Shown piece after piece: positions 1-6,190 of a DNA stretch of 7,559 nucleotides. Position numbers and translations under genes: made by a program. Numbering within the stretch: position 1 is the stretch's first letter; each line of letters starts with the position of its first letter. The stretch covers positions 1-7,559 of the forward strand of contig DNYO01000204.1 in assembly GCA_003506795.1 (NCBI GenBank), given 5' to 3'. The notes under the pieces are model-generated. The model did no database searches and had not been told where the DNA came from. It was given only the letters and a program-made list of their open reading frames with translations. This stretch comes from Deltaproteobacteria bacterium (GTDB lineage Bacteria; Desulfobacterota; Syntrophorhabdia; Syntrophorhabdales; Syntrophorhabdaceae).

Positions 1-1
1 C

Positions 2-850
2 CAGCGCGACATCAAGGAAAAGACGATCCGTGTTCTCCACAGCCTGAGTTTTGTCGAAGACCCCACCAGGGTCTTTCGAGCCATCCGGTTCGAGAAGCGT
101 TTTGGATTCAAGATCGGCAAGCAGACGCTGAGCCTCATCAAGAACGCGGTAAAGCTCAATTTTCTTTCAAGGATACGGGGAAAGCGCATATGGTCGGAAC
201 TTGCACTGATCTTGAAGGAAGAAGCGCCCGAGGCGATCCTTGCGAGGCTTGAGGAACTAGACCTTTTGAGATTTATTTCGCCGGATATCGTATTCAATAA
301 GGAAAAGGAGAAGCTTTTCGGGCAGATGCATGCGGTCTACCAATGGCATGAATTTCTCTACCAGGGAAAGTCCGTCGACAAGGTCCAATTCTACATCCTT
401 GCTATCGTGGATAATATGAAGCTTCCCGATGTCGCGAAATTTGCAGCCGGGATGGAGATAAGCGAGCGCTTCAGAAAACGCGCTGTTGAAAACGTCGAGC
501 ACCTGCGTTTGACGATGGCCCGTTTTTCTCAGGGAGCGGCGGGGATAAAGAAGAGTGAGATATACCGTATGCTCGATTCTCTCTCCCGGGAGGCCATGCT
601 CTTCATTATGGCCAGGACACGCTCCGATGAGGTCAAGAAGGCGATCTCCGGCTATATTACCCATCACAATGTCTACAAGCCCTTCACGACCGGCGAGGAC
701 CTGAAAAGGCTCGGCGTGCCCGAGGGGCCCCTCTACAAGGAAATCCTGGAAAAGGTGAAGGAGGCCAAGATCGATTTGGACCTCAAGACTAAGGAAGCGG
801 AGTCGCATTTCCTCGAAGCCTATCTGGTGGAAAGGGGGATACTGACATGA
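2..850 (+). CDS. C-terminal part of a class II tRNA nucleotidyltransferase / poly(A) polymerase family protein (5' end outside window)
   Basis: The frame is open from the window edge, giving 282 visible residues. Early in the visible part is the EDPTRVFRAIRF block, which matches the EDxxR nucleotide-template motif of class II CCA-adding enzymes and bacterial poly(A) polymerases. The RIRGKRIWSELALIL segment that follows resembles the next conserved motif. The rest is a helical region like the body and tail domains that hold the tRNA. These enzymes build or repair the tRNA 3' CCA end, or add A residues, in the cytoplasm. In deltaproteobacteria such proteins often carry N-terminal CBS and DHH domains, but that part is not visible here. 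The catalytic head with its metal-binding aspartates is also missing, so CCA-, CC-, A- or poly(A)-adding activity cannot be told apart. An internal TTG at 212 is not the start, because the conserved motifs lie upstream of it. The stop overlaps the scpA start as ATGA. Confidence 0.85.
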   Translation, partial: QRDIKEKTIRVLHSLSFVEDPTRVFRAIRFEKRFGFKIGKQTLSLIKNAVKLNFLSRIRGKRIWSELALILKEEAPEAILARLEELDLLRFISPDIVFNKEKEKLFGQMHAVYQWHEFLYQGKSVDKVQFYILAIVDNMKLPDVAKFAAGMEISERFRKRAVENVEHLRLTMARFSQGAAGIKKSEIYRMLDSLSREAMLFIMARTRSDEVKKAISGYITHHNVYKPFTTGEDLKRLGVPEGPLYKEILEKVKEAKIDLDLKTKEAESHFLEAYLVERGILT

Positions 851-1554
851 ACCTCCTCGTGCCGGCGCTGGAAGTACAGCTTGAGTGTTACGAAGGGCCC
901 ATGGCGGTCCTCATTACCCTCATCAAGCGCAATCAGGTGAGCATCTGGGATATTCCTATCGCGCTCATCACCGACCGTTTCCTTCAGTACGTGGAGATAG
1001 CCAGGGACATGAATCTCAGGATAGCCGAGGATTTCATAGAAATGGCATCTCTTCTCCTTTTCATCAAGTCGAAGATGCTCCTGCCCTCCAATGGGACAAA
1101 CGAGGAAGAGGACCCGCGGGAGGAACTGGTCGAACGCATCATCGAATACGAGCGTGTCCGCAATATGGCCGTTGCTATCAACGATCTTCCGATGCTCGAA
1201 CGCGACGTCTACTCTATCGGCAGGGGAAACCTGTCCAGAGAGGCAGAGTTCGACCTTCTATGCCTGTGCAATCTTTATTTCGAGCTGCTTAAGGTCAAGG
1301 AGGAGCCCTATCTTATGGTCCGGGAGGTAAGGCCGACACTCGAAGAAAAGATCATGTCGCTCAAGGAATTGCTCCGGGCCGAGGGGTTCTTCGAATGGGA
1401 CCTTGTGAGCGAAGAGGACAAGAATGAACGCGTGGCAACCATCCTTGGAATGTTGGAGTTGGCCAAGATACGGCTGGCGACGCTGACACAACGGCGTCCT
1501 TTTGGTAAAATTATTATGAAGACGAGAGACTCGGCGGCAATCCTGGATACGTAA
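847..1554 (+). CDS. scpA: Segregation and condensation protein A
   Basis: This is a 235-aa kleisin subunit of the bacterial SMC-ScpA-ScpB condensin, which compacts and segregates the nucleoid. The N-terminus has the family hallmark: LECYEGPMAVLITLIKRNQ and then WDIPIALITDRFLQYV (about residues 12-50) correspond to the usual 'FEGPLDLLLHLI..IDIxDIPIxxIT' helix bundle that contacts the SMC neck. MASLLLFIKSKMLLP (about 66-80) is also typical. The acidic middle linker leads to a C-terminal winged-helix segment with LAKIRLATLTQRRPFGKIIM (about 205-224), which would bind the SMC cap. Length is normal for the family. ATG 847 overlaps the previous stop (ATGA), and a purine-rich AAGGGGG lies 8 nt upstream, so translational coupling is likely. 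The usual partner gene scpB does not follow; sppA does. The family assignment is secure. Confidence 0.95.
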   Translation: MNLLVPALEVQLECYEGPMAVLITLIKRNQVSIWDIPIALITDRFLQYVEIARDMNLRIAEDFIEMASLLLFIKSKMLLPSNGTNEEEDPREELVERIIEYERVRNMAVAINDLPMLERDVYSIGRGNLSREAEFDLLCLCNLYFELLKVKEEPYLMVREVRPTLEEKIMSLKELLRAEGFFEWDLVSEEDKNERVATILGMLELAKIRLATLTQRRPFGKIIMKTRDSAAILDT

Positions 1555-1604
1555 ATTTCCTGGAACCCGGTGAACAGGCCGGGAATGAGAACGATGCAGC
1601 TTGT

Positions 1605-1611
1605 AAGGAGG
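1605..1611 (+). promoter_or_regulatory. Ribosome binding site of sppA
   Basis: AAGGAGG is a near-complete anti-16S match 5 nt before ATG 1617. It fixes the sppA start. The 62-nt gap after scpA has no terminator, so read-through from scpA is plausible. Confidence 0.8.
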
Positions 1612-1616
1612 ACTTT

Positions 1617-2477
1617 ATGGCAGGTGGTACAGGCAGGAAGGTCCTGCTCATTGTTACTATAGTGATTGCGGTTTTGATCTTTGCCGGCAGTTTTCTTTCG
1701 GGCATGTTCGGCGAACCCGGGGGAGGCAAGATCGGCATCGTCGAGATCGAAGGTGCAATAGCGGATTCGAAGCAGGCCATGGCAGATGTGGTCAGGTTCA
1801 AAGAGGATGACGGCATCCGGGGCGTTATAGTCCGCATCAACTCGCCGGGCGGGGCCGTGGGGCCCACGCAGGAAGTGGCCAGCGAGCTCAAGAAACTCAA
1901 AGCTGTGAAGAAGGTCTATGTCTCGATGGGTTCCGTATGCGCTTCGGGGGGATACTATATCGCCGCCGTCGGTGAGAAGCTCTATGCCAACCCTTCCACC
2001 ATCACCGGTTCCATCGGTGTCATCATGCAGCAGACTGTCGTGGAAGATCTGTTGAAGAAGATCGGTGTCCAGAACAATACCCTCAAAGCAGGCTCCATGA
2101 AGGACGTGGGTAACCCCTTCAGAAAGATGACGGACAGCGAGCGTCAATACCTGCAGGATATTATCAACAGCATTCACGAGCAATTTATCAAGGACGTGGC
2201 CGCGGGAAGAAAAATGCCCCTGGACAAGGCCCGGTCGCTCTCAGACGGCAGGATCTACACCGGCCTTCAGGCAAAAGAGGCGGGCCTGATCGATGGGATC
2301 GGGACCTTTTACGATGTGGTCGACGATATGAAAAAAGCCGTGGGTATCAAAGGAAAGCCGGAACTGGTCTACGGCAAGAGACCTTTCTCGCCCCTGAAAT
2401 GGCTCATCTCATCAATGGTCCAGGATATGTTCGCACGGGAGCAGGCGGAACCTTTTCAGTACAGATACAGGCCCTGA
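1617..2477 (+). CDS. sppA: Signal peptide peptidase SppA (36K type), membrane-anchored Ser/Lys protease
   Basis: This 286-aa protein belongs to peptidase family S49, which degrades cleaved signal peptides in the membrane. Residues about 8-30 form one hydrophobic segment (KVLLIVTIVIAVLIFAGSFL) that anchors the protein with its protease domain outside. The crotonase-like core follows: IVEIEGAI (41-48), VIVRINSPGGAVGPTQEV (70-87, oxyanion-region loop), then CASGGYYIA with the predicted nucleophile Ser110. The predicted general base is Lys162 in the KAGSMKDVGNPFRKM segment. The 52-residue Ser-Lys spacing equals that of Bacillus subtilis SppA (Ser147/Lys199). The length fits the short, single-domain form that assembles as an octamer, not the duplicated 67K enterobacterial form. 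The start is set by AAGGAGG 5 nt upstream. It follows scpA by 62 nt and is closed by the terminator at 2532-2576. Both catalytic residues are present, so the enzyme should be active. Confidence 0.93.
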   Translation: MAGGTGRKVLLIVTIVIAVLIFAGSFLSGMFGEPGGGKIGIVEIEGAIADSKQAMADVVRFKEDDGIRGVIVRINSPGGAVGPTQEVASELKKLKAVKKVYVSMGSVCASGGYYIAAVGEKLYANPSTITGSIGVIMQQTVVEDLLKKIGVQNNTLKAGSMKDVGNPFRKMTDSERQYLQDIINSIHEQFIKDVAAGRKMPLDKARSLSDGRIYTGLQAKEAGLIDGIGTFYDVVDDMKKAVGIKGKPELVYGKRPFSPLKWLISSMVQDMFAREQAEPFQYRYRP

Positions 2478-2531
2478 AGAGGGTTTTGGGGTTTCAAAGT
2501 TACAGGCTCGGGATTCCCGGGCGATAGCAGG

Positions 2532-2576
2532 AAATAGGTCCTATAGGCCTTATAAGCCTTATAGGACCTATTTTTT
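2532..2576 (+). terminator. Rho-independent terminator after sppA
   Basis: A perfect 14-bp inverted repeat, 2532-2545 paired with 2560-2573, ends in a run of six T (2571-2576). The 14-nt loop contains its own short palindrome, CTTATAAG (2549-2556), plus a GG/CC pair, so the hairpin can extend with small bulges. It separates the housekeeping block from the transporter operon, whose -35 box begins 7 nt later. The arms are rich in TATAGG/CCTATA steps. Confidence 0.85.
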
Positions 2577-2582
2577 ACCTTC

Positions 2583-2610
2583 TTGACAATTCCCTCCAAA
2601 CCCGTATATA
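2583..2610 (+). promoter_or_regulatory. Sigma-70-type promoter of the DUF364-modABC operon
   Basis: A perfect -35 box TTGACA (2583-2588) is followed 16 nt later by TATATA (2605-2610); TATATT at 2607-2612 is an alternative with an 18-nt spacer. Transcription would start at about 2617-2619, giving a leader of roughly 44 nt. The start would fall inside the operator-like palindrome at 2612-2639, which suggests repression. Assigned by eye only. Confidence 0.6.
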
Positions 2611-2611
2611 T

Positions 2612-2639
2612 TACGCTATCTATAATAGTATACAACGAC
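2612..2639 (+). promoter_or_regulatory. ModE-box-like operator overlapping the transcription start
   Basis: The proteobacterial ModE site is usually written ATCGCTATATA-N6/7-TATATAACGAT. Here the left half is TACGCTATCTA (2612-2622), agreeing at 8 of 11 positions. The spacer is 6 nt, and the right half is TATACAACGAC (2629-2639), agreeing at 9 of 11. In both halves the CG core and the T at positions 6 and 8 are kept. ModE with bound molybdate or tungstate represses the high-affinity transporter by sitting on its promoter, and this placement over the predicted start fits that. No modE gene is in the window. The consensus is recalled and the match was made by eye. Confidence 0.5.
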
Positions 2640-2661
2640 AGTCAAATGGGGGTGAGTTCTT

Positions 2662-3381
2662 ATGGACGTTTATGAAATGCTCAGGGAGGAACTGCGGAGG
2701 CTTGCGGGGGATTCGATGGACGAGCGCGTTTCTGTCGTCTCGGCGCGTGTCCTTTCGGCTAAAGAAGCGATAGGCGAGACGGGCCGCGACGACTATCCCC
2801 TTCTCAAGGGGAAGGAAGCCATGGTCGAGGCGGTCTTCAGAGGAGTAAAAGGCCACGCTTTTGCTGACATGCCCGGCGGGTTTGACGGGACTATCCGCAA
2901 TGTCATCGAACTGCCGCTGGAGAATAACTTTGAACGGGCCGTCTTTATCGCGACCGTCAATGCCGTCATGCGGGAGGCCGGTCTTATTACGGGAACCGTG
3001 CATTGCAGGGACGACGAACCAGCGCGTTGCGCCAGGGAACTCGTCGCCTATGTGAGGGAAAAATTCGGCAATCCCCGCGTCGCCTTCGTCGGTTTTCAGC
3101 CGGCTATGATCGAGCGACTTGCGGAAGTCTTCCAAATGCGGGTTGTTGACCTGGACGAGGACAATATCGGCAAGACAAAGTTCGGAGTCGTCATCGAAGG
3201 GCCCGATGCGACACAGGATGTCCTCGACTGGGGCGACATTATCCTTGCCACGGGCTCCACCTGCGTGAACGGGACCATTACCCGGTTCGTCGGTAAAAAA
3301 CCGGTGGTATTCTTCGGTGTCTCAGCAGCCGGGATCACGAAGGTCTGCGGTTTCGAGCGGTATTGCCGATATCCTCACTAA
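2662..3381 (+). CDS. DUF4213/DUF364 (putative heavy-metal chelation) protein, first gene of molybdate-type operon
   Basis: This 239-aa cytoplasmic protein has no signal peptide. Residues about 1-85 correspond to the enolase-N-like DUF4213 domain. Residues about 100-235 correspond to the Rossmann-like DUF364 domain (PF04016). Family marks include AFVGFQPAMIERL (141-153), VVDLDEDNIG (161-170), WGDIILATGSTCVNGTITRFVG (190-211; matches the family's 'DvvlvTGSTlvNgT' pattern) and VVFFGVSAAGITKVCGFERYC (215-235). Cysteines at 115, 123, 201, 229 and 235 and the terminal His239 could be metal ligands. One family member has a crystal structure (from Desulfitobacterium), which led to the suggestion of metal or cofactor chelation; no reaction is proven. 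ATG 2662 has a purine-rich GGGGGTGAG 5 nt upstream. It is the first gene after the promoter and ModE-like site and ends 15 nt before the binding-protein gene, so a role in handling molybdate, tungstate or a related metal is inferred. Confidence 0.8.
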   Translation: MDVYEMLREELRRLAGDSMDERVSVVSARVLSAKEAIGETGRDDYPLLKGKEAMVEAVFRGVKGHAFADMPGGFDGTIRNVIELPLENNFERAVFIATVNAVMREAGLITGTVHCRDDEPARCARELVAYVREKFGNPRVAFVGFQPAMIERLAEVFQMRVVDLDEDNIGKTKFGVVIEGPDATQDVLDWGDIILATGSTCVNGTITRFVGKKPVVFFGVSAAGITKVCGFERYCRYPH

Positions 3382-3385
3382 ATTC

Positions 3386-3391
3386 GGGAGG
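3386..3391 (+). promoter_or_regulatory. Ribosome binding site of the binding-protein gene
   Basis: GGGAGG lies 5 nt before ATG 3397, within the 15-nt gap after the DUF364 gene. It selects a start that gives a complete signal peptide. Confidence 0.7.
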
Positions 3392-3396
3392 TCACT

Positions 3397-4254
3397 ATGC
3401 GCAGGATATTTGTCATTTTCTTTGTTCTCGCCAGCCTAGCAGTGTTCACGGCCGGTCATCAGGCACATGCCGCGGACCCTCTTATGGTTTTCTGCGGGGC
3501 AGCGTTCAAAAAACCCATGGAAGAGATAGTGGTAACCTATCAAAAAAAGACGGGCGACAGCATAAACGTCGTCTACGGTGGGGTGGGAACACTCTTTAGC
3601 CAGATCATCCTGTCGAAACAGGGTGATGTCTTTGTTGTCCCGTCACCGGACATCATGGAACGGGCAAAGAAAAGGAATGTCATAGAGGGCGGGTCCGTCA
3701 GGGATATAGCGTATGTCGCCCCATGTATAAATACGCAAAAGGGCAATCCCGCAAATATTCAAGGGCTTAAAGATTTGGCGCGGCCCGGGATCAGGGTGGG
3801 AATTGCCAACCCTGAGATCGTTTATGCAGGCGCCATCGCCGTCGAGATCGTCGATAAAAATCTTTCCGCCGATGAGAAAAAATCATTCAGGAAGAATGTG
3901 GTCACCTATGCGGAAGACTTTAACAAGCTGGCTACCATGATCGTCCTGAAACAGGTGGATGCCGTGATCGGCATGCACTTTCTTGAAGGCTGGTATCCCG
4001 ACAAGGTGGCAACCGTAAAGCTCAAGCCGACAGAGGTGCCGAGGATAGGTTCCGCGCAGGCCGCCGTGATCGCTTACACCAAAAAGAAGCACGAGGCCGG
4101 CAAGTTCATCGAAGTTCTCGCTTCCGGGGACGCGCAGGCAGTATTCCGGAAATATCACTATTTCGGTACCACCCAGGAGGCCTTTTCCTGGGTTGGCGCG
4201 ACCAAGCCGATCGGAGGAGAGTTTGCTGTCGCGAAGGAGTGGATAAAGAAATGA
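3397..4254 (+). CDS. modA: Periplasmic substrate-binding protein of a molybdate/tungstate-type ABC transporter (ModA family)
   Basis: This 285-aa exported protein starts with a Sec signal peptide: RR at residues 2-3, a hydrophobic core at about 4-19, and a likely cleavage after AHA (residue 25). The mature part has the ModA/COG0725 layout: LMVFCGAAFKKPMEEI (29-44), VVYGGVGTLFSQI (58-70), KQGDVFVVPSPDIMERA (74-90), then GIANPEIVYAGAIAVEIVD (135-153) and VDAVIGMH (187-194). It should capture an oxyanion in the periplasm and deliver it to the permease encoded next. In classical ModA two serines contact molybdate, in an 'AASL' turn and a 'GSSG' turn. Here those turns read CGAAF and GGVG, so the ligand could be molybdate, tungstate or another anion. 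The stop overlaps the next start as ATGA. Family placement is firm, substrate is not; the symbol reflects family and operon order. Confidence 0.82.
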   Translation: MRRIFVIFFVLASLAVFTAGHQAHAADPLMVFCGAAFKKPMEEIVVTYQKKTGDSINVVYGGVGTLFSQIILSKQGDVFVVPSPDIMERAKKRNVIEGGSVRDIAYVAPCINTQKGNPANIQGLKDLARPGIRVGIANPEIVYAGAIAVEIVDKNLSADEKKSFRKNVVTYAEDFNKLATMIVLKQVDAVIGMHFLEGWYPDKVATVKLKPTEVPRIGSAQAAVIAYTKKKHEAGKFIEVLASGDAQAVFRKYHYFGTTQEAFSWVGATKPIGGEFAVAKEWIKK

Positions 4255-5027
4255 CTTTCAAGAAACTCTCCATCTCGGTGAGCTTCGCTGTGTTTGCCCT
4301 TTATGGGACCCTTATACTGTCCCTTTTCTATTACTATGACGGGGCCGTTTTTCTCGAGGCGCTGAGATCGTCACGGACCCTTTTTTCCATCCGCCTGAGC
4401 CTTTTCACCGCAACGATTTCCACCATCATCGCCGTCATCGTAGCCATTCCTTCGGCATATGCGCTGTCCAGGTTCCGGTTTTTCGGCAGGCAGCTCATCG
4501 ATACGATGCTCGAGCTCCCCATGATAGTCTCTCCCGTTGCGCTCGGCGCCGTCGTCCTTGTCTTCTTCAATACCCCCACGGGCACCTTCATCCAGGATCA
4601 TGGGATAAGGTTCATATTTACCGTATACGGTATTTTTCTCGCCCAGTTCATCGTCACCGTCGGGATTGCCATCCGCCTTATCAAGGCCGCCATGGACGAG
4701 ATCCCGGTGAGGTACGAGGAAGTGGCGAGGACCCTCGGGGCTTCGCCCGCCAGGGCCTTCATGACGGTGACCCTCCCGTTGTGCAAAAGGGGGATCATCG
4801 CGTCTTCGATCCTGACGTGGGCGAAAGCCCTGGGCGAATTCGGCGCCACCATCACCATTGCGGGTTCAATGTCGATGAAGACTGAAACCATACCCGTTGC
4901 GATCTTCATGCGCCTTGCCAGTGCCGATATAGAGGGAACGGTGGTGCTTGTCCTCATGCTTATCGGGATAGGTCTGGGGATACTTTACGGAGTGAGACTG
5001 TTGACGGGCAGGGCCGTGCCGGTTTAG
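4251..5027 (+). CDS. modB: ABC transporter permease, molybdate/tungstate type
   Basis: This 258-aa integral membrane protein has about six hydrophobic segments, near residues 8-28, 48-70, 88-106, 120-145, 183-203 and 230-250. The cytoplasmic EAA loop that docks on the ATPase is visible as EEVARTLGASPARAFMTVTL followed by PLCKRGI (156-182), with the conserved Gly and 'TLP'. It is followed by WAKALGEFGATITIAG (190-205), a signature of the molybdate, tungstate and sulfate permeases (ModB/WtpB/CysT). I chose ATG 4251, which overlaps the previous stop as ATGA and has AAGGAG (4234-4239) 11 nt upstream. A GTG at 4239 is in frame but lies on that ribosome binding site. The protein forms the channel as a homodimer with the binding protein outside and the ATPase inside. 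Confidence 0.88.
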   Translation: MTFKKLSISVSFAVFALYGTLILSLFYYYDGAVFLEALRSSRTLFSIRLSLFTATISTIIAVIVAIPSAYALSRFRFFGRQLIDTMLELPMIVSPVALGAVVLVFFNTPTGTFIQDHGIRFIFTVYGIFLAQFIVTVGIAIRLIKAAMDEIPVRYEEVARTLGASPARAFMTVTLPLCKRGIIASSILTWAKALGEFGATITIAGSMSMKTETIPVAIFMRLASADIEGTVVLVLMLIGIGLGILYGVRLLTGRAVPV

Positions 5028-5050
5028 ATTGTTGTTTCAGGACGTTAATC

Positions 5051-6100
5051 GTGCCAAAGATCGAAGTGAAGAATATAACCGGGAAGGTTTTGAAGGACCT
5101 GTCCCTGAGTGTCGGGGACAAGGAGATCCTGGCCCTTGTCGGGCCCAACGGCGCCGGGAAAACGACGCTCCTCAACGTGATGGCCGGTCTGACCGATTAT
5201 TCCGGAGAGGTTCTTTTTGACGGCGTGAATATGGACCGCGTTCCGCCGCACAGGCGGGGGGTAGGGTATCTTTTTCAGGACCTGGCCCTTTTCCCCCACA
5301 TGAACGTTGCCGCCAACATCGCATACGGGCTGAAGATCCGAAGGTACGCTCCGGCAGTCATCAGCGAGAGGGTGGACGAACTCATGGATGCGCTGCATAT
5401 CGCTAAATTGAGGGACCGTTTTCCCTACAACCTGAGCGGCGGAGAGAAACAGCGTGTGGCCATCGCCCGTGCCATAGCGCCATTCCAGAAAATACTGCTT
5501 CTCGATGAACCGACGGCCAACCTCGACGCCCAGACTGCGAAATATTTTCGGTCGGAGCTTTCAGTTTTTCTCAGGCGCCTGGAGATAACGACGGTCTTTG
5601 TCATCCACGACCTTCTCGGTGCCGAAGAGATGGCCGATAGAATTGCCATCATGCACAAGGGGAGCATCGAGCAGGTTGCGGTACCCGGCGATATTCTCTT
5701 TCGTCCGCGGACCCGTGTTGTCTCTGAATTTATCGGTATGCCCAACATTCTCAACTGTGATGAATGCACCGTTCTTTCCACGGGACTCGTGGAGGTGCGT
5801 TCGGGGAGCATGCGTCTCGTTCTTCCTTACGAAGGTACGGCCATGAGCAAACTTGCCATCTCTCCCCACGACATCTACATCTCCGACAGCAAGCCTCCCG
5901 GACCGGCGCTCAACCGTTACACCGGAACCATCACGGAAATAATCCCGTTGAGAACCGTCGTGCGGGTCAAAGTACTGGTCGACGGCAACGAACTCCTGGC
6001 CGAATTGTCGCGGGAGACATTCGACGAGATGAAACTGACTGCAGGCAGCAATGTCCATCTCATCGTGAAACTGCGTCGGCTGAGGTATTTTGAAGTATAG
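5051..6100 (+). CDS. modC: ABC transporter ATP-binding protein, molybdate/tungstate type
   Basis: This 349-aa ATPase powers the importer. All nucleotide-binding motifs are intact: Walker A GPNGAGKTT (31-39), Q-loop Gln76 in YLFQD, signature LSGGEKQR (128-135), Walker B ILLLDEP (148-154), D-loop NLDA (157-160) and switch His186 in FVIHD. Residues about 235-280 begin the regulatory extension (SPHDIYISDS). One TOBE-like domain follows at about 288-345 (RYTGTITEIIPLRTVVRVKV...). That C-terminal part can bind oxyanion and shut the transporter down in ModC/WtpC relatives. E. coli ModC is of similar overall length. The start is GTG 5051, with CAGGA 8 nt upstream and 23 nt after the permease stop. 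It is the last gene of the operon. ModC or WtpC is the best fit, and a sulfate-type ATPase is less likely from context. Confidence 0.88.
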   Translation: MPKIEVKNITGKVLKDLSLSVGDKEILALVGPNGAGKTTLLNVMAGLTDYSGEVLFDGVNMDRVPPHRRGVGYLFQDLALFPHMNVAANIAYGLKIRRYAPAVISERVDELMDALHIAKLRDRFPYNLSGGEKQRVAIARAIAPFQKILLLDEPTANLDAQTAKYFRSELSVFLRRLEITTVFVIHDLLGAEEMADRIAIMHKGSIEQVAVPGDILFRPRTRVVSEFIGMPNILNCDECTVLSTGLVEVRSGSMRLVLPYEGTAMSKLAISPHDIYISDSKPPGPALNRYTGTITEIIPLRTVVRVKVLVDGNELLAELSRETFDEMKLTAGSNVHLIVKLRRLRYFEV

Positions 6101-6105
6101 AAGAA

Positions 6106-6133
6106 GGGTTATGGGTAATGGGTTATGGGTGAT
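6106..6133. repeat. Heptanucleotide tandem repeat GGGTNAT, four units
   Basis: Four consecutive 7-nt units (GGGTTAT, GGGTAAT, GGGTTAT, GGGTGAT) begin 6 nt after the modC stop. The next heptad, GGGGGAA, is degenerate. The repeat lies between the two convergent genes. Confidence 0.75.
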
Positions 6134-6135
6134 GG

Positions 6136-6166
6136 GGGAAAATAGAGGTAAGAATCCACTTTTCCC
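6136..6166. terminator. Possible hairpin between convergent genes
   Basis: GGGAAAA (6136-6142) can pair with TTTTCCC (6160-6166), and G6145-C6159 and GG/CC (6147-6148/6156-6157) extend the stem inside. It sits between the modC stop and the stop of the minus-strand gene, where a bidirectional terminator would be expected. Neither strand has a proper T-run after the stem, so the function is uncertain. Confidence 0.25.
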
Positions 6167-6181
6167 GGGTGTCGTTCCGGT

Positions 6182-6190
6182 GCATCAAAT
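6182..6190. repeat. Left copy of a 9-bp inverted repeat flanking the minus-strand gene
   Basis: GCATCAAAT abuts the stop codon of the minus-strand gene. Its exact reverse complement, ATTTGATGC, is at 6832-6840 upstream of the same gene. The match does not extend beyond 9 bp, so it may be chance. Confidence 0.4.

Noticed and set aside
1566..1583. Terminator between scpA and sppA
   Set aside because: CCCGG/CCGGG forms a 5-bp stem with an 8-nt loop but no T-run follows.
1308..2183. 291-codon minus-strand frame
   Set aside because: It lies opposite scpA and sppA, both of which are clear family members; it is an antisense shadow.
2621..2626. TATAAT as the -10 box of the DUF364 operon
   Set aside because: At 17 nt upstream there is only AAACCC, not a -35 box; TATATA at 2605 fits TTGACA at 2583 better, and TATAAT lies inside the operator-like palindrome.
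2620..3135. 171-codon minus-strand frame
   Set aside because: Antisense to the DUF364 gene and running into its promoter region; it has no recognisable motif.
4239..4250. GTG 4239 as the permease start
   Set aside because: The GTG overlaps the AAGGAG site that serves ATG 4251, and the ATGA overlap with the preceding stop favours 4251.
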